A stretch of 64,000 nt of DNA from Halopseudomonas phragmitis (GTDB taxonomy: Bacteria; Pseudomonadota; Gammaproteobacteria; Pseudomonadales; Pseudomonadaceae). The position numbers and the translations under genes are program-made. This document shows, piece after piece, positions 17,345 through 26,403 of this stretch. Positions within the stretch are counted from its first letter, which is position 1, and every line of letters begins with the position of its first letter. The stretch is from positions 2,255,501-2,319,500 of the forward strand of contig NZ_CP020100.1 of the NCBI RefSeq assembly GCF_002056295.1, read 5' to 3'. Below the pieces are notes generated by a model that worked only from the letters and a program-made list of their open reading frames with translations, searched no databases and had not been told where the DNA came from.

Positions 17345-19906
17345 TCAGGGCAGGGTCAGCTCCACCACCCGCAGGGTGGCGGCGTCGATTTCACTGTCGG
17401 TCAGTGGCATCGAACGCCACTGCTTGTTGCTGAACAGCTCGGTCTGGTCGGCGAAGAACTCAGACTCCGGATCGTGAGCCTGGCCGTAGGTCACGTAGAC
17501 CTGAGCCTTGGGGCCTTGCTCGTCGTAACTCAGCGCCAGGGCAAAACTGGTACCGTAGTTGATCCGGTAGGCGGCAACCGGTCCGTTACCCTCGTCCAGC
17601 AAATCCAGGCTGGCGCTACCGGCAATGTCCTGACCGGTCAGAATGGTCCCGGTCTGGGCAAGGCTGCGGGCATTCTTGCTGATCATGTTAAAGATCCCCT
17701 CGAACGACTGCCCGCCATGAATAGGGAAGCGATGGTTCGGGTCGGACGATTTCAGCACGTACTGCACATCACCCAGTGCCACGTCCAGGGCAACGTTATT
17801 GTCGCTCAGGCGCTTGGCAGCCTTATGCAGGGCCTGGAGTACCGGATCGGTCAGCGGGTCGGCCGCCAGCGGCGCCAGGTCGCGTGGGGTGTCAGCCGGA
17901 CTGTCCGGGTCGAAAGGTACTGCGAACAGGTTGTTGTGCAGATCGCGGTGAGCGCTGACTCGGAACTCCTGAAGAAACTCACGCATCATGGCGGCGCCAC
18001 GACTGTCCAGGTTGTAGAGTCCATCCCAGTTGGCCAGCACGTTACAGGGCGTTGCCAGGCTTTCCAGTTGACCGTCGACTTCAACCTGCGGGTTAGCCTG
18101 GCAGCGCTGGACCAGTTGCTGGCGGAAGCTGCCACCAAACAGCGAGCCGTTGTGGTCCAGGGCCAGTTTCAGGGCCTCGATATCGAACACCTGATCGGCC
18201 AGTGTCAGGCCAAAAGCGTGAGGGTCGCTGATCAGTTGGGCGTTGTAGCGGGTCCGCGGACTGCGCACCACCTGCTCAGGGCCGAAGGCAATGCTGTAGC
18301 CTTCCAGTGGCTCCTCGACATGCGACAGCCAGTGACTGCTGTTGGCATTGTAGGCATAGTCGCGGCGGGTCACCTTGGGTGCCAGGCTGTAAGGCACGAT
18401 GCCCGGCGCTACGGCCTCGGGGTGGTTGACCCACTCGAACTGCGACAGGTGTCCTGGCAGCAGAATTTGGCCGGCACCGTCCTGCCACAGTGCCTGGGCC
18501 GCAGGATCGTTAGCTATTGCGTTGCGCCAGAATCCTTCGGCCTGCGCTGACAGCAGAGGGGTGACTGAGGCGTCGATATAAGAGGCGTTGCCATCCTTAT
18601 CGATCATGATGGTGTTGACCCAGGGTAGGCCCTGGATCTCAGCCAGTGCGGTTTCCAGCTCAGCAGTGCTGGTGGCCTTGTTCATCGCCAGCCACTGATC
18701 GAGCATCCGGTGGTTGCCGAGGTTGGCGTCGCGGTAGGTGATTGCCGTCGTAGTGCTCCAACCGAGTGCCGGGTTCACGGAAGACAGGTCGATCATCGGG
18801 CCGTAATGACTGAAGAATACCCGGCGAGTGAACGGTGCCAGCGAGTCATCGGGCAGCTTGACCTCGACTATGACGTCTTTGTAAGTGATGTCGCGCAGTT
18901 CGCCGTCATAGAAGTAGCGCTGGGCATTGGATGGGTCCAGTTGCAGCTGGTACAGGGTGAAACGCTTGGCCTGGGAGACCGTATGGGTCCAGCCCAGATG
19001 CTGGTTGAAGCCCAGGGTCACGATCGGAATGCCGGTCATGTTGGCACCGTGGGCCTGCAGTTCACCGGGAATGTTCAGATGGATTTCATAGAAACGCGAA
19101 GCACCGTCCCAGGGAAAGTGCGGATTGCCAAGCAGCAGGCTGTTGGCGTCGCGGACCCGGTCCGTACCTAGGGCCCAGCCATTACTGCCGATGCCTTCAT
19201 TTTTCAGCACCAGCTCCGGATCAAGCTGGGCAGTCAGGTCAAAGGCGCTGGCCAACGGTTTGGGCTGGTCGTCGGCCTTGGCCAGTTGAGATTGTTGCTC
19301 GCTGTTGTTCTTGAGCTGAGTGATTCCGCCTGGCGGCTGGGCTGCGGCCATGGCCTGGAGGAAATTGCGGGTACTGGCCAGGGTGGCCATGTCCAGATAC
19401 GTGGCCAGCAGGGTATTGGCAGTGATTGGTTGGACCCATTCGGCGCCGCGACAGGGTGTAGGGTAGTCCTGCGGGCTGTGGCGCTCGGCCAGTGCGTTGT
19501 TGTAGCCCTCAGCATAGCCGTTGATTAGGGCCTGGGCATCGCCGGATAGCAGTGAAAAGCGTTCCTCGGCCATGCTTTCAAAATCGATGGCCTTGTAGGC
19601 GACATCCGACAGCAGATTGGCGTTGTTCGTACCGGGCCCGAAGAATTTGGCCTTTTCGCCTTGCAGTGTCACTACCTGTTCGGCCAGGGTGCAGAGGTTA
19701 TGCTCGGCCTGGGCGTGGGCGACGCCATAGCCGAGACCGAAGTAGTCATTGGCTTTGACATGGGGCACGCCATGGGTGGTGTAGGTGATGGTTACATCGG
19801 CGCTTGGGCTGGGGGCCGGAGAGCTGCTGGAGGAGCCGCCGCTGCTGAGGCAGCCTGACAAAATGACGGTGCCGGCAACCAGAGTGCCGGCCAGCTTCTT
19901 ATGCAT
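17345..19906 (-). CDS. Exported penicillin-acylase-family Ntn hydrolase (acyl-homoserine lactone/lipopeptide acylase type)
   Basis: 853 residues from the ATG at 19906, where the N-terminus forms a lipoprotein signal (lipobox LSGC, Cys about 19) and a Ser/Gly/Pro linker. This is the penicillin G acylase superfamily: a precursor cleaves itself so that a Ser becomes the beta-chain N-terminus. That Ser is S241 in the motif GIGSNGWALG, preceded by an alpha chain with GVPHVKANDYFGLGYGVAHA. Relatives include PvdQ, QuiP and aculeacin A acylase, which remove long acyl chains from homoserine lactones or lipopeptides. Length and motifs fit, but the substrate cannot be read from sequence. The lipid anchor is unusual; PvdQ and QuiP use ordinary signal peptides. 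It is monocistronic. An upstream TTG would add 32 residues and mask the signal, so it is rejected. Confidence 0.88.
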   Translation of the reverse strand: MHKKLAGTLVAGTVILSGCLSSGGSSSSSPAPSPSADVTITYTTHGVPHVKANDYFGLGYGVAHAQAEHNLCTLAEQVVTLQGEKAKFFGPGTNNANLLSDVAYKAIDFESMAEERFSLLSGDAQALINGYAEGYNNALAERHSPQDYPTPCRGAEWVQPITANTLLATYLDMATLASTRNFLQAMAAAQPPGGITQLKNNSEQQSQLAKADDQPKPLASAFDLTAQLDPELVLKNEGIGSNGWALGTDRVRDANSLLLGNPHFPWDGASRFYEIHLNIPGELQAHGANMTGIPIVTLGFNQHLGWTHTVSQAKRFTLYQLQLDPSNAQRYFYDGELRDITYKDVIVEVKLPDDSLAPFTRRVFFSHYGPMIDLSSVNPALGWSTTTAITYRDANLGNHRMLDQWLAMNKATSTAELETALAEIQGLPWVNTIMIDKDGNASYIDASVTPLLSAQAEGFWRNAIANDPAAQALWQDGAGQILLPGHLSQFEWVNHPEAVAPGIVPYSLAPKVTRRDYAYNANSSHWLSHVEEPLEGYSIAFGPEQVVRSPRTRYNAQLISDPHAFGLTLADQVFDIEALKLALDHNGSLFGGSFRQQLVQRCQANPQVEVDGQLESLATPCNVLANWDGLYNLDSRGAAMMREFLQEFRVSAHRDLHNNLFAVPFDPDSPADTPRDLAPLAADPLTDPVLQALHKAAKRLSDNNVALDVALGDVQYVLKSSDPNHRFPIHGGQSFEGIFNMISKNARSLAQTGTILTGQDIAGSASLDLLDEGNGPVAAYRINYGTSFALALSYDEQGPKAQVYVTYGQAHDPESEFFADQTELFSNKQWRSMPLTDSEIDAATLRVVELTLP

Positions 19907-20269
19907 TGTCACATCCTTTTGTTTTACGTTGTTATTAGGGGTGGTCGACGGGGGAAGTCGACCTGTGCTCACCCAATTGGGTGAAGCCTGCCCACTCTCC
20001 AAAGCGGGCTGGAAGCTGTCAATTGAGGCGGCTGATGGGTGAATCTGGTGTGGTTTTCAGTTTTTGCTTGTGGAGTGACTTGGACAGGCATTCAAACCCT
20101 TATTGTTGAAGGATTATTGCCTTCATTTTTCAGTTATTGATTTTTTGTTGCGCAAAGGGGGCGGGCGTGGTGAGCGCCAGATTGGCGTGAAATGCACTGG
20201 GAGGCATGCTGAGGGAGCTGTCTGGCAAAGTGCTACCCGGGGTGACCCGGGCAGCGTTCAGAGTACTGC
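19907..20269. other. Intergenic region upstream of the acylase gene
   Basis: About 360 bases between the acylase start and the ahpF stop. The middle (about 20040-20150) is AT-rich and probably holds the leftward acylase promoter, but no convincing hexamer pair was found. A CCCGGG-GTGA-CCCGGG hairpin (20236-20251) lies just beyond the ahpF stop and may end ahpF transcription, although it lacks a T-tract. No coding potential was seen. Confidence 0.5.
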
Positions 20270-21865
20270 TCAGACGGTTTCGGTAGCCGAGCTGGACTGC
20301 ATCAGTTTGGCCGTTTCTGGAGCCGGAGTGCGGATCAGATGATCAAAGGCACCCAGAGCTGCGGTGGAGCCGGCACCCATGGCGATGATGATCTGCTTGA
20401 ACGGGACGGTAGTGACATCGCCAGCGCCGAACACGCCGGGGATGTTGGTTGCACCACGGCTGTCGATCTCGATCTCGCCAAAGCGGGTCAGGTTCAGCCC
20501 TGAATCCTTGAGCCACTCGGAGTTCGGCACCAGACCGATCTGGACGAAGATGCCAGCCACATCGACCTGCTTGCTTTCGCCGTTGGTGCGGTCGGTGTAG
20601 GTCAGACCTACCACCTTGCTGCCATCACCACGTACTTCGGTGGTCTGGGCATTCATGATGATCTCGACATTCGCCAGCGAACGCGCCTTGCGCTGCAGAA
20701 CTTCATCGGCGCGCAGGCTGTCACCGAACTCCAGTACGGTGACGTGTTCGACGATACCTGCCAGGTCAATCGCCGCCTCGATACCGGAGTTGCCGCCGCC
20801 GATCACGGCCACGCGCTTGCCCTTGAACAGCGGGCCGTCGCAGTGTGGGCAGTAGGCTACGCCTTTGCCCCGGTATTGTTGTTCGCCGGGTACGTTCATT
20901 TCCCGCCAGCGAGCACCGGTGGCCAGAATGACGCTGCGGCTGGACAGAGTGGCGCCGCTTTCCAGGCCGATCTGGAGGTAGTCGCCCTGGGTCAGGCTGG
21001 CGGCCTTCTGCTCGGTGATCACCTCAACATCATATTCCTTGACGTGTTGTTCCAGGTGCGCCACCAGCTTCGGACCCTCGGTGTAGGGAACCGAGATGAA
21101 GTTTTCGATACCCACGGTATCCATTACCTGGCCACCGAAGCGATCAGCGACGAGGCCGGTACGGATGCCTTTGCGTGCGGCATAGATGGCCGCTGCCGCG
21201 CCAGCCGGGCCACCACCAACGATCAGTACATCGTACGGGGCTTTCTCGTTCAGTTCGGCGGCCTTGCGCTTGGCTGCACCACTGTCGACCTTGTTGACGA
21301 TTTCCGCCAGGCTCATGCGGCCCTGGCCGAACGGCTGACCATTGAGGAACACCGAAGGTACGGCCATGATCTGGCGCTGTTCGACTTCATCCTGGAACAG
21401 GGCGCCATCGACCATTGCATGGGTGATGTTCGGGTTCAGCGTGGCCATCAGGTTCAGTGCCTGGACCACGTCCGGGCAGTTCTGGCACGACAGGGAAATA
21501 TAGGTTTCGAAGTGGAACTCGCCATCGAGGTTGCGGATCTGCTCAAGCAGAGCTGGGTCGGCCTTGGACGGGTGGCCACCGGTTTGCAGCAGGGCCAGGA
21601 CCAGCGAGGTGAACTCGTGGCCCATCGGCAGGCCGGCAAAGGTGACTCGTGGCTGCTCGCCAGTGCGCCCTACCGACATGCTCGGAGTGCGCGGATTGGC
21701 GGCGTCAACCAAGCCGATCTTGCCCGACATTTCGGCAATTTCGTTGGCCAGTTCGTGCAATTCTTTGCCCTTGGGGCTGTCATCGACGGACACGCTGATT
21801 TCAATCGGGTTAACGATATGCTGCAGGTACGTGTCCAGTTGTTTCTTCAGATTGGCGTCCAACAT
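20270..21865 (-). CDS. ahpF: Alkyl hydroperoxide reductase subunit F
   Basis: 531 residues. AhpF is a flavoprotein that passes electrons from NADH to the peroxiredoxin AhpC. The N-terminal tandem thioredoxin-fold domain holds CQNCPDV near residue 128. The FAD-binding [17 protein letters not shown] follows near residue 217, then the redox centre CPHC in [13 protein letters not shown], the NADH-binding [15 protein letters not shown] and the C-terminal FAD motif GAGDVTT. It lies 103 bases downstream of ahpC in the same direction, with an intrinsic terminator between them. Expression is therefore probably by read-through from the OxyR-controlled ahpC promoter, giving less F than C. Confidence 0.97.
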   Translation of the reverse strand: MLDANLKKQLDTYLQHIVNPIEISVSVDDSPKGKELHELANEIAEMSGKIGLVDAANPRTPSMSVGRTGEQPRVTFAGLPMGHEFTSLVLALLQTGGHPSKADPALLEQIRNLDGEFHFETYISLSCQNCPDVVQALNLMATLNPNITHAMVDGALFQDEVEQRQIMAVPSVFLNGQPFGQGRMSLAEIVNKVDSGAAKRKAAELNEKAPYDVLIVGGGPAGAAAAIYAARKGIRTGLVADRFGGQVMDTVGIENFISVPYTEGPKLVAHLEQHVKEYDVEVITEQKAASLTQGDYLQIGLESGATLSSRSVILATGARWREMNVPGEQQYRGKGVAYCPHCDGPLFKGKRVAVIGGGNSGIEAAIDLAGIVEHVTVLEFGDSLRADEVLQRKARSLANVEIIMNAQTTEVRGDGSKVVGLTYTDRTNGESKQVDVAGIFVQIGLVPNSEWLKDSGLNLTRFGEIEIDSRGATNIPGVFGAGDVTTVPFKQIIIAMGAGSTAALGAFDHLIRTPAPETAKLMQSSSATETV

Positions 21866-21903
21866 GTGCGTGTCCCTTGTGACAAAGCATAAATTTCAGG
21901 CGT

Positions 21904-21955
21904 AAAAAACCCGGCCCGCCGGAGGCAGCAACACAGCGCTGCAACGGGCCGGGTT
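21904..21955 (-). terminator. Intrinsic terminator/attenuator between ahpC and ahpF
   Basis: On the minus strand an 11-bp GC-rich stem (AACCCGGCCCG with CGGGCCGGGTT at the two ends, 21908-21918 and 21945-21955) encloses a smaller GCAGC/GCTGC hairpin and is followed by six U residues. It lies 13 bases after the ahpC stop and 38 bases before the ahpF start. Partial read-through would give excess AhpC over AhpF, which suits the known stoichiometry. Confidence 0.85.
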
Positions 21956-21968
21956 GGCAGGACGGGTC

Positions 21969-22532
21969 TTAGATCTTGCCGACCAGATCCAGCGAGGGAG
22001 CCAGAGTGGCTTCGCCTTCTTTCCACTTGGCCGGGCAGACTTCACCCGGGTGGGCGGCAACGTACTGAGCGGCCTTGACCTTGCGCAGCAGGTCGCTGGC
22101 GTCGCGGCCGATGCCTTCAGCAGTGATTTCAACGGCTTGGATGACGCCTTCCGGGTCAACGATGAAGGTGCCGCGGTTGGCCAGGCCCTGATCTTCACGC
22201 AGTACTTCGAAGTTGCGGCTGATCTGCATGGTCGGGTCGCCGATCATGGTGTACTGGATCTTGCCGATGGTTTCGGAGCTGTCGTGCCAGGCTTTGTGAG
22301 TGAAGTGGGTGTCGGTGGAGACCGAATAGATCTCAACGCCCAGCTTCTGGAACTCTTCGTAGTGATCAGCCACGTCGCCCAGTTCGGTCGGGCAAACGAA
22401 GGTGAAGTCAGCCGGGTAGAAGAAGAATACCGACCACTTGCCTTTCATGTCGGCTTCGCTGACCTGGACGAACTCACCGTTTTTGAACGCTTGAGCGGTA
22501 AACGGCTTGATCTGAGTGTTGATAACGGACAT
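21969..22532 (-). CDS. ahpC: Alkyl hydroperoxide reductase subunit C (2-Cys peroxiredoxin)
   Basis: 187 residues, the same length as E. coli AhpC. It reduces hydrogen peroxide, organic peroxides and peroxynitrite. The peroxidatic Cys47 lies in [13 protein letters not shown] and the resolving Cys166 in [14 protein letters not shown]-like (EGIGRD) and C-terminal helix elements typical of peroxide-sensitive 2-Cys peroxiredoxins are present. An AGGAG ribosome site lies six bases before the ATG. Transcription should be driven by the OxyR site at 22613-22649. It works with AhpF, encoded downstream beyond a terminator. Confidence 0.98.
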   Translation of the reverse strand: MSVINTQIKPFTAQAFKNGEFVQVSEADMKGKWSVFFFYPADFTFVCPTELGDVADHYEEFQKLGVEIYSVSTDTHFTHKAWHDSSETIGKIQYTMIGDPTMQISRNFEVLREDQGLANRGTFIVDPEGVIQAVEITAEGIGRDASDLLRKVKAAQYVAAHPGEVCPAKWKEGEATLAPSLDLVGKI

Positions 22533-22583
22533 TGCAACTCCTTGTCTGAGTAAATTAGTCAGTGGGTTGTGAAGACGGAGCGT

Positions 22584-22612
22584 ATGTTAGGGCTCTGTCA
22601 TGGATACTTAAA
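22584..22612 (-). promoter_or_regulatory. Probable ahpC promoter
   Basis: Reading leftward: TTTAAG (22612-22607), a 17-base spacer, and TAACAT (22589-22584). The poor -35 abuts the OxyR site, as expected of an activator-dependent promoter. The transcript would start near 22577, giving a leader of about 45 bases. Confidence 0.55.
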
Positions 22613-22649
22613 ATAAATTTCAACTAAATCTTGGATAGTCTTTCTCTAT
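22613..22649 (-). promoter_or_regulatory. OxyR-binding site upstream of ahpC
   Basis: Four tetramers at perfect ten-base phase: ATAA (22613), CTAA (22624), ATAG (22635) and CTAT (22646), each separated by seven bases. The OxyR consensus is ATAG-N7-CTAT-N7-ATAG-N7-CTAT, so 14 of 16 positions match. It sits about 36-72 bases upstream of the inferred ahpC start, where oxidised OxyR normally binds to recruit polymerase. Confidence 0.88.
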
Positions 22650-22774
22650 CTATGGTCATTGTTGATTTTTTCAAGGGGGCTTTCAAGCTTCCCATTGGGT
22701 CTCTGCACTACATGGCAGCCTGGCACGATGGCGTGTCATTGCAGTGACAGACTGCTGGTCAATGCCTGCATCAA

Positions 22775-22788
22775 TTGACCGGCGTCAA
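22775..22788 (+). promoter_or_regulatory. Putative Anr/FNR box upstream of ubiUVT
   Basis: TTGAC-CGGC-GTCAA is a perfect dyad with the spacing of the FNR/Anr/Dnr consensus TTGAT-N4-ATCAA and 8 of 10 matches. Its centre is 67 bases before the ubiU ATG; a class II start would fall near 22823. The downstream genes act in oxygen-independent ubiquinone and molybdopterin synthesis, so control by oxygen limitation makes sense. Confidence 0.68.
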
Positions 22789-22848
22789 GTCCCCGGGTTC
22801 AGCCATCGGGCAGAGTAGCAGCCAGATGTGTTCCGCTTGGGAGGGTTT

Positions 22849-23844
22849 ATGCAACTGGTGTGTCCTGCTGGCAGCCTGCCGGCGCTCAAGGCTGCGGTGC
22901 GCCAGGGTGCCGATGCCGTCTATACCGGTTTTCGCGATGATACCAATGCCCGGCACTTCGCTGGACTGAATTTTACCGAAAAGCAATTGCAAAGTGGCCT
23001 GGAGCTGATTCGCCGGGAAGGGCGACAGCTGTATATCGCGGTCAATACCTATGCCTTGCCCGATGGCTGGCCTCGTTGGCAGCGAGCAGTAGACCAGGCC
23101 GCGGATCTTGGGGTCGATGCGCTGATCGCGGCTGACCCCGGGGTGCTGGCTTATGCCAGCCGGCGTCATCCGGCGCTGCGGCTGCATCTGTCGGTCCAGG
23201 GTTCGGCGACCAATGCCGCGGCGCTGACGTTTTATCACGAGCGCTATGGCATTCAGCGGGCGGTCTTGCCACGGGTGCTGTCGTTGGCTCAGGTGCGCCA
23301 AGTGGCGGCGGGCAGTCCGGTACCGATCGAGGTATTCGCCTTCGGCAGCCTGTGCATCATGGCTGAGGGGCGCTGCCATCTGTCTTCCTATGTCACTGGC
23401 CAGTCGCCGAACTTGTGCGGCGTCTGCTCGCCGGCCAGTGCGGTGCGCTGGACCCAGGAGCCCGAGGCGCTCAGCTCACGACTTAATGAGGTGCTGATCG
23501 ATCGCTATGTCGAAGGTGAAGCTGCCGGTTATCCCACCCTGTGCAAGGGTCGGTTCATGGTCAATGGCAAGCGTTTTCACGCGTTGGAGGAGCCGACCAG
23601 TCTCAACACCTTGGCACTTATTCCGGAGCTGGATGCAGTCGGAGTGGTAGCAGTCAAGGTCGAGGGCCGGCAGCGCAGTCCGGCCTATGTTGAGCAGGTG
23701 GCCAGGGTTTGGCGTCAGGCGCTGGACAGTTATGCCCGGGCGCCGGATCGGTTCGCGGTCGAGGCTGGCTGGAATCAGGCGCTGGCCTCGGTGTCAGAGG
23801 GCAGCCAGACCACTCTGGGTGCCTATCACCGGGCCTGGCAATAA
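22849..23844 (+). CDS. ubiU: O2-independent ubiquinone biosynthesis protein UbiU (U32 peptidase family)
   Basis: 331 residues from the ATG at 22849, which has GGGAGGG just upstream. UbiU forms a complex with UbiV that hydroxylates the ubiquinone ring without oxygen, with prephenate as hydroxyl donor in E. coli. Each subunit holds a [4Fe-4S] cluster. The four cluster cysteines fall at C169, C176, C193 and C232, the positions I recall for the E. coli protein, within SLCIMAEGRCH, NLCGVC and TLCKGRF. The family is labelled peptidase U32, but UbiU is not a proteolytic enzyme. It is first in the ubiU-ubiV-ubiT cluster behind an Anr-like box. Confidence 0.95.
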   Translation: MQLVCPAGSLPALKAAVRQGADAVYTGFRDDTNARHFAGLNFTEKQLQSGLELIRREGRQLYIAVNTYALPDGWPRWQRAVDQAADLGVDALIAADPGVLAYASRRHPALRLHLSVQGSATNAAALTFYHERYGIQRAVLPRVLSLAQVRQVAAGSPVPIEVFAFGSLCIMAEGRCHLSSYVTGQSPNLCGVCSPASAVRWTQEPEALSSRLNEVLIDRYVEGEAAGYPTLCKGRFMVNGKRFHALEEPTSLNTLALIPELDAVGVVAVKVEGRQRSPAYVEQVARVWRQALDSYARAPDRFAVEAGWNQALASVSEGSQTTLGAYHRAWQ

Positions 23845-23859
23845 TCGAGAGAAATGACG

Positions 23860-24750
23860 ATGAAACTGACATTGGGGCCGATCCTGTTCTACTGGAGTCG
23901 TGAGGCGATCATCGACTTTTATGCCGATATGGCTACCCAGCCGCTGGACGTTATCTACCTGGGTGAAACCGTATGTGCCAAGCGCCGAGCTTTGTCGCTG
24001 GATGACTGGCTGGGCCTGGCGCGTGATCTGCGCGAGGCCTGCGATGCTGAGGTTGTGGTGTCCGGGCTGGCCTTGATCGAAGCGGCTTCGGAGTTGTCGA
24101 GTTTGCGGCGGTTATGCGACAACGGCGATCTGCTGGTCGAGGCCAACGATATGGCCGCGGTGCAGTTTCTCAGCGAACGCAAACTGCCTTTTGTCGGTGG
24201 GCCGTCGCTGAATCTGTACAACGCCTTTGCCGTGGCCGAGCTGATGAACGCTGGCATGCTGCGCTGGGTGCCGCCGGTTGAGTGCTCGCAGGCCCTGCTC
24301 GAGCATCTTCAGCAGCAGGCCCGTGACCAGGCGCTGAGCTTGCCGGAACTGGAAGTGTTTGCCTGGGGCTACCTGCCGCTGGCTTATTCGGCGCGCTGTT
24401 TTACCGCCCGCGCGGAAAACCGGCCCAAGGACGATTGCGGTTTCATCTGCCAGCACTACCCCGAAGGTATTCCGCTGTTGACCCAGGAGGGCCAGCCGCT
24501 GTTTACCCTCAATGGCATCCAGACCATGTCGGCCGGGGTCTGCAATCTGTTGGCCGAGTATCCGAAAATGCGGACCATGGGGGTCGATGCCTTGCGCCTG
24601 AGCCCGCGGGCGACCGATATGGGCGAGGTCATTGCGCAGTTTCAGGCTGTGCGCCAAGGCCAGCAGCCGCCCGTGTTGGTGGATGGCTGCAATGGCTACT
24701 GGCATGGCCAACCGGGCATGCTGCGGGTTGAGGAGGTCGGGTTATGCTGA
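23860..24750 (+). CDS. ubiV: O2-independent ubiquinone biosynthesis protein UbiV (U32 peptidase family)
   Basis: 296 residues from the ATG at 23860. An ATG six bases earlier is nearly touching the GAGAG ribosome site, whereas 23860 is well spaced. With this start the cluster cysteines fall at C39 (GETVCAKR), C180 (SARCFTA), C193 and C197 (DDCGFICQHY), agreeing with the E. coli numbering I recall. It is the partner of UbiU in anaerobic ring hydroxylation for ubiquinone. It is 15 bases behind ubiU and overlaps ubiT by seven bases. Confidence 0.94.
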   Translation: MKLTLGPILFYWSREAIIDFYADMATQPLDVIYLGETVCAKRRALSLDDWLGLARDLREACDAEVVVSGLALIEAASELSSLRRLCDNGDLLVEANDMAAVQFLSERKLPFVGGPSLNLYNAFAVAELMNAGMLRWVPPVECSQALLEHLQQQARDQALSLPELEVFAWGYLPLAYSARCFTARAENRPKDDCGFICQHYPEGIPLLTQEGQPLFTLNGIQTMSAGVCNLLAEYPKMRTMGVDALRLSPRATDMGEVIAQFQAVRQGQQPPVLVDGCNGYWHGQPGMLRVEEVGLC

Positions 24751-25274
24751 ACCTGGGCTCTGTGCTTTTGCGACTCAGCGAACCGCTGCTGCCAATGAGT
24801 CGGCATGTACCGTTTCTGCTCCAGCAGTGGGTACTGGAAGCGCTGTTGCGGCGCTGGCTGGCCAGACCGCTGGAGGAAGGCGAGTTCGATCTGTTAGCCG
24901 GACGCTGGTTACGGCTGGAGGTCAACGATCTGGGGCTGGCCTGGAACCTGACCCGGGACCAGCATGGCCTGCGTTTGGCCGACCGCTCGCCGGCAGATGT
25001 GTTGATCAAGGGCAACTGGCGTGAATTTCTGCTGCTGGCCAGCCGGCTGGAAGACCCCGATACCCTGTTTTTCCGGCGCCGGTTGGTGATTGAGGGCGAC
25101 ACCGACCTGGGGCTGGCAGTGAAAAACCTGATGGACAGCCTGGACCCTGAAGAGTTGCCGCCAAGGCTATGGGCTTTGCTTCAGCAGATGGGCAAGGCTG
25201 TGCAGCATCGGGCTGGTACGGATGCTGCTTGTCAGTCACAGGCTGAGGAGGCGAGAGCTCTGCGCAACGGCTGA
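24744..25274 (+). CDS. ubiT: SCP2-domain ubiquinone biosynthesis accessory factor UbiT
   Basis: 176 residues with an SCP2 (sterol carrier) fold. LLAGRWLRLEVNDLGLAWNL and ADVLIKGNWREFLLLASRLE are followed by the conserved DPDTLFFRRRLVIEGDTDLG. UbiT is the anaerobic counterpart of the lipid-binding scaffold UbiJ and is thought to hold the hydrophobic quinone intermediates. The ATG overlaps the end of ubiV by seven bases, so translation is coupled. The Gln/Ala-rich C-terminus (about residues 150-176) is probably disordered. Confidence 0.92.
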   Translation: MLNLGSVLLRLSEPLLPMSRHVPFLLQQWVLEALLRRWLARPLEEGEFDLLAGRWLRLEVNDLGLAWNLTRDQHGLRLADRSPADVLIKGNWREFLLLASRLEDPDTLFFRRRLVIEGDTDLGLAVKNLMDSLDPEELPPRLWALLQQMGKAVQHRAGTDAACQSQAEEARALRNG

Positions 25275-25410
25275 GGCTGTCAGGGGTGCCCCAAAGTTGG
25301 GCGCGCGCTGTACCTGTTTGGTGCTTTATCGCCTTGCTTGGCCCGGGCGCGGGCAGACATGCTAGAGTGTCGTTTTGCAGCAACCAGCCTGTCGGCGGTG
25401 GAGACAGATC

Positions 25411-26403
25411 ATGACAGACGCAACTTTGACAGACGGCCTGGGCCGGCGCATTGATTATCTGCGCCTGTCTGTGACTGACCGCTGTGATTTTCGTTGCGTT
25501 TACTGTATGGCCGAGGATATGACCTTTCTGCCTCGGCAGCAGGTCTTGAGCCTGGAAGAGATCGAGCGTCTGGCTCGGCTGTTTGTTGCCCAGGGGGTAA
25601 GCAAGATCCGGATTACCGGCGGTGAGCCGCTGGTGCGGCGTGGTGTGGTTGAACTGTGTGAGCGGATCAGCGGCTTGCCCGGACTGCGCGAACTGGTTAT
25701 GACCACCAATGGCTCGCAACTGGCCAAACTGGCCGGGCCGCTGGCCGCCGCCGGGGTCAAGCGCCTGAACATTAGCCTCGACAGCCTTGATCCGCAGCGC
25801 TTCAAGGCGTTGACTCGTACCGGGGAGCTGCAGCAAGTGCTGGCTGGTATTGAGGCCGCTCGCGAGGCCGGTTTTGCCCGGATCAAGCTCAATGTGGTGG
25901 CGCTCAAGGGCCGCAACGCCGATGAACTACCTGCGCTGGTTGACTATGCTCTGGCTCGAGGGCTGGACATCAGTTTCATCGAGGAAATGCCGCTCGGGCA
26001 TGTTGGTCGTTCACGGGCCGAGACCCTGTGCAGCAGCGACGAAGTGCGGGCGCTGATCGCCGAGCGTTATGCGCTGCTCGACAGCGCCGAAAGCTCGGGT
26101 GGTCCGGCGCGCTATGTACGCGTTGAAGGCTATCCCGAGTCGCGTATTGGTTTCATTTCACCCCACTCAAACAATTTTTGCGCTACCTGCAATCGGGTGC
26201 GCCTGACCGCTGAAGGGCGGCTGCTGCTGTGCCTTGGGCACGAAAACTCTCTTGATCTGCGAGCTCTGGTTCGCCGTCACCCAACCAGTGATGCGCCGAT
26301 TCTCAAGGCGCTGCAACAGGCACTGCTGCGCAAACCGGCCCGCCACGAGTTTGATGTGAATGAGGTGCAGGTAGTGCGCTTTATGAATGCCAGTGGTGGT
26401 TAG
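25411..26403 (+). CDS. moaA: GTP 3',8-cyclase MoaA (molybdopterin biosynthesis)
   Basis: 330 residues. MoaA is a radical-SAM enzyme that converts GTP to 3',8-cyclo-GTP, the first step of molybdopterin synthesis. The N-terminal cluster motif has C25, C29 and C32 ([10 protein letters not shown]); the C-terminal cluster motif is [18 protein letters not shown]. The C-terminal GG tail that enters the active site is present (NASGG). The ATG at 25411 follows GGAG and is preferred over an in-frame ATG at 25375. It lies 136 bases after ubiT. In pseudomonads ubiUVT and moa genes are often neighbours, since both feed nitrate respiration. A mobile-element remnant starts right at its stop. Confidence 0.96.
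   Translation: MTDATLTDGLGRRIDYLRLSVTDRCDFRCVYCMAEDMTFLPRQQVLSLEEIERLARLFVAQGVSKIRITGGEPLVRRGVVELCERISGLPGLRELVMTTNGSQLAKLAGPLAAAGVKRLNISLDSLDPQRFKALTRTGELQQVLAGIEAAREAGFARIKLNVVALKGRNADELPALVDYALARGLDISFIEEMPLGHVGRSRAETLCSSDEVRALIAERYALLDSAESSGGPARYVRVEGYPESRIGFISPHSNNFCATCNRVRLTAEGRLLLCLGHENSLDLRALVRRHPTSDAPILKALQQALLRKPARHEFDVNEVQVVRFMNASGG

Noticed and set aside
17315-18550. A 411-codon frame opposite the acylase gene
   Set aside because: It has no domain signal, lies opposite a clear Ntn hydrolase, and its composition mirrors reverse-frame translation of GC-rich coding DNA.
20744-21892. A 382-codon frame opposite ahpF
   Set aside because: It is an antisense shadow of a well-defined ahpF, with no family features.
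22664-22676. TTGATTTTTTCAA as an FNR/Anr box
   Set aside because: The half-sites are one base too close (13 instead of 14) and it lies far from the ubiU start; the dyad at 22775-22788 is better.
25335-25352. Sigma-54 promoter before moaA (TGGCCCGGGCGCGGGCA)
   Set aside because: The GG and GC elements are one base too far apart and the match is only GC-richness.
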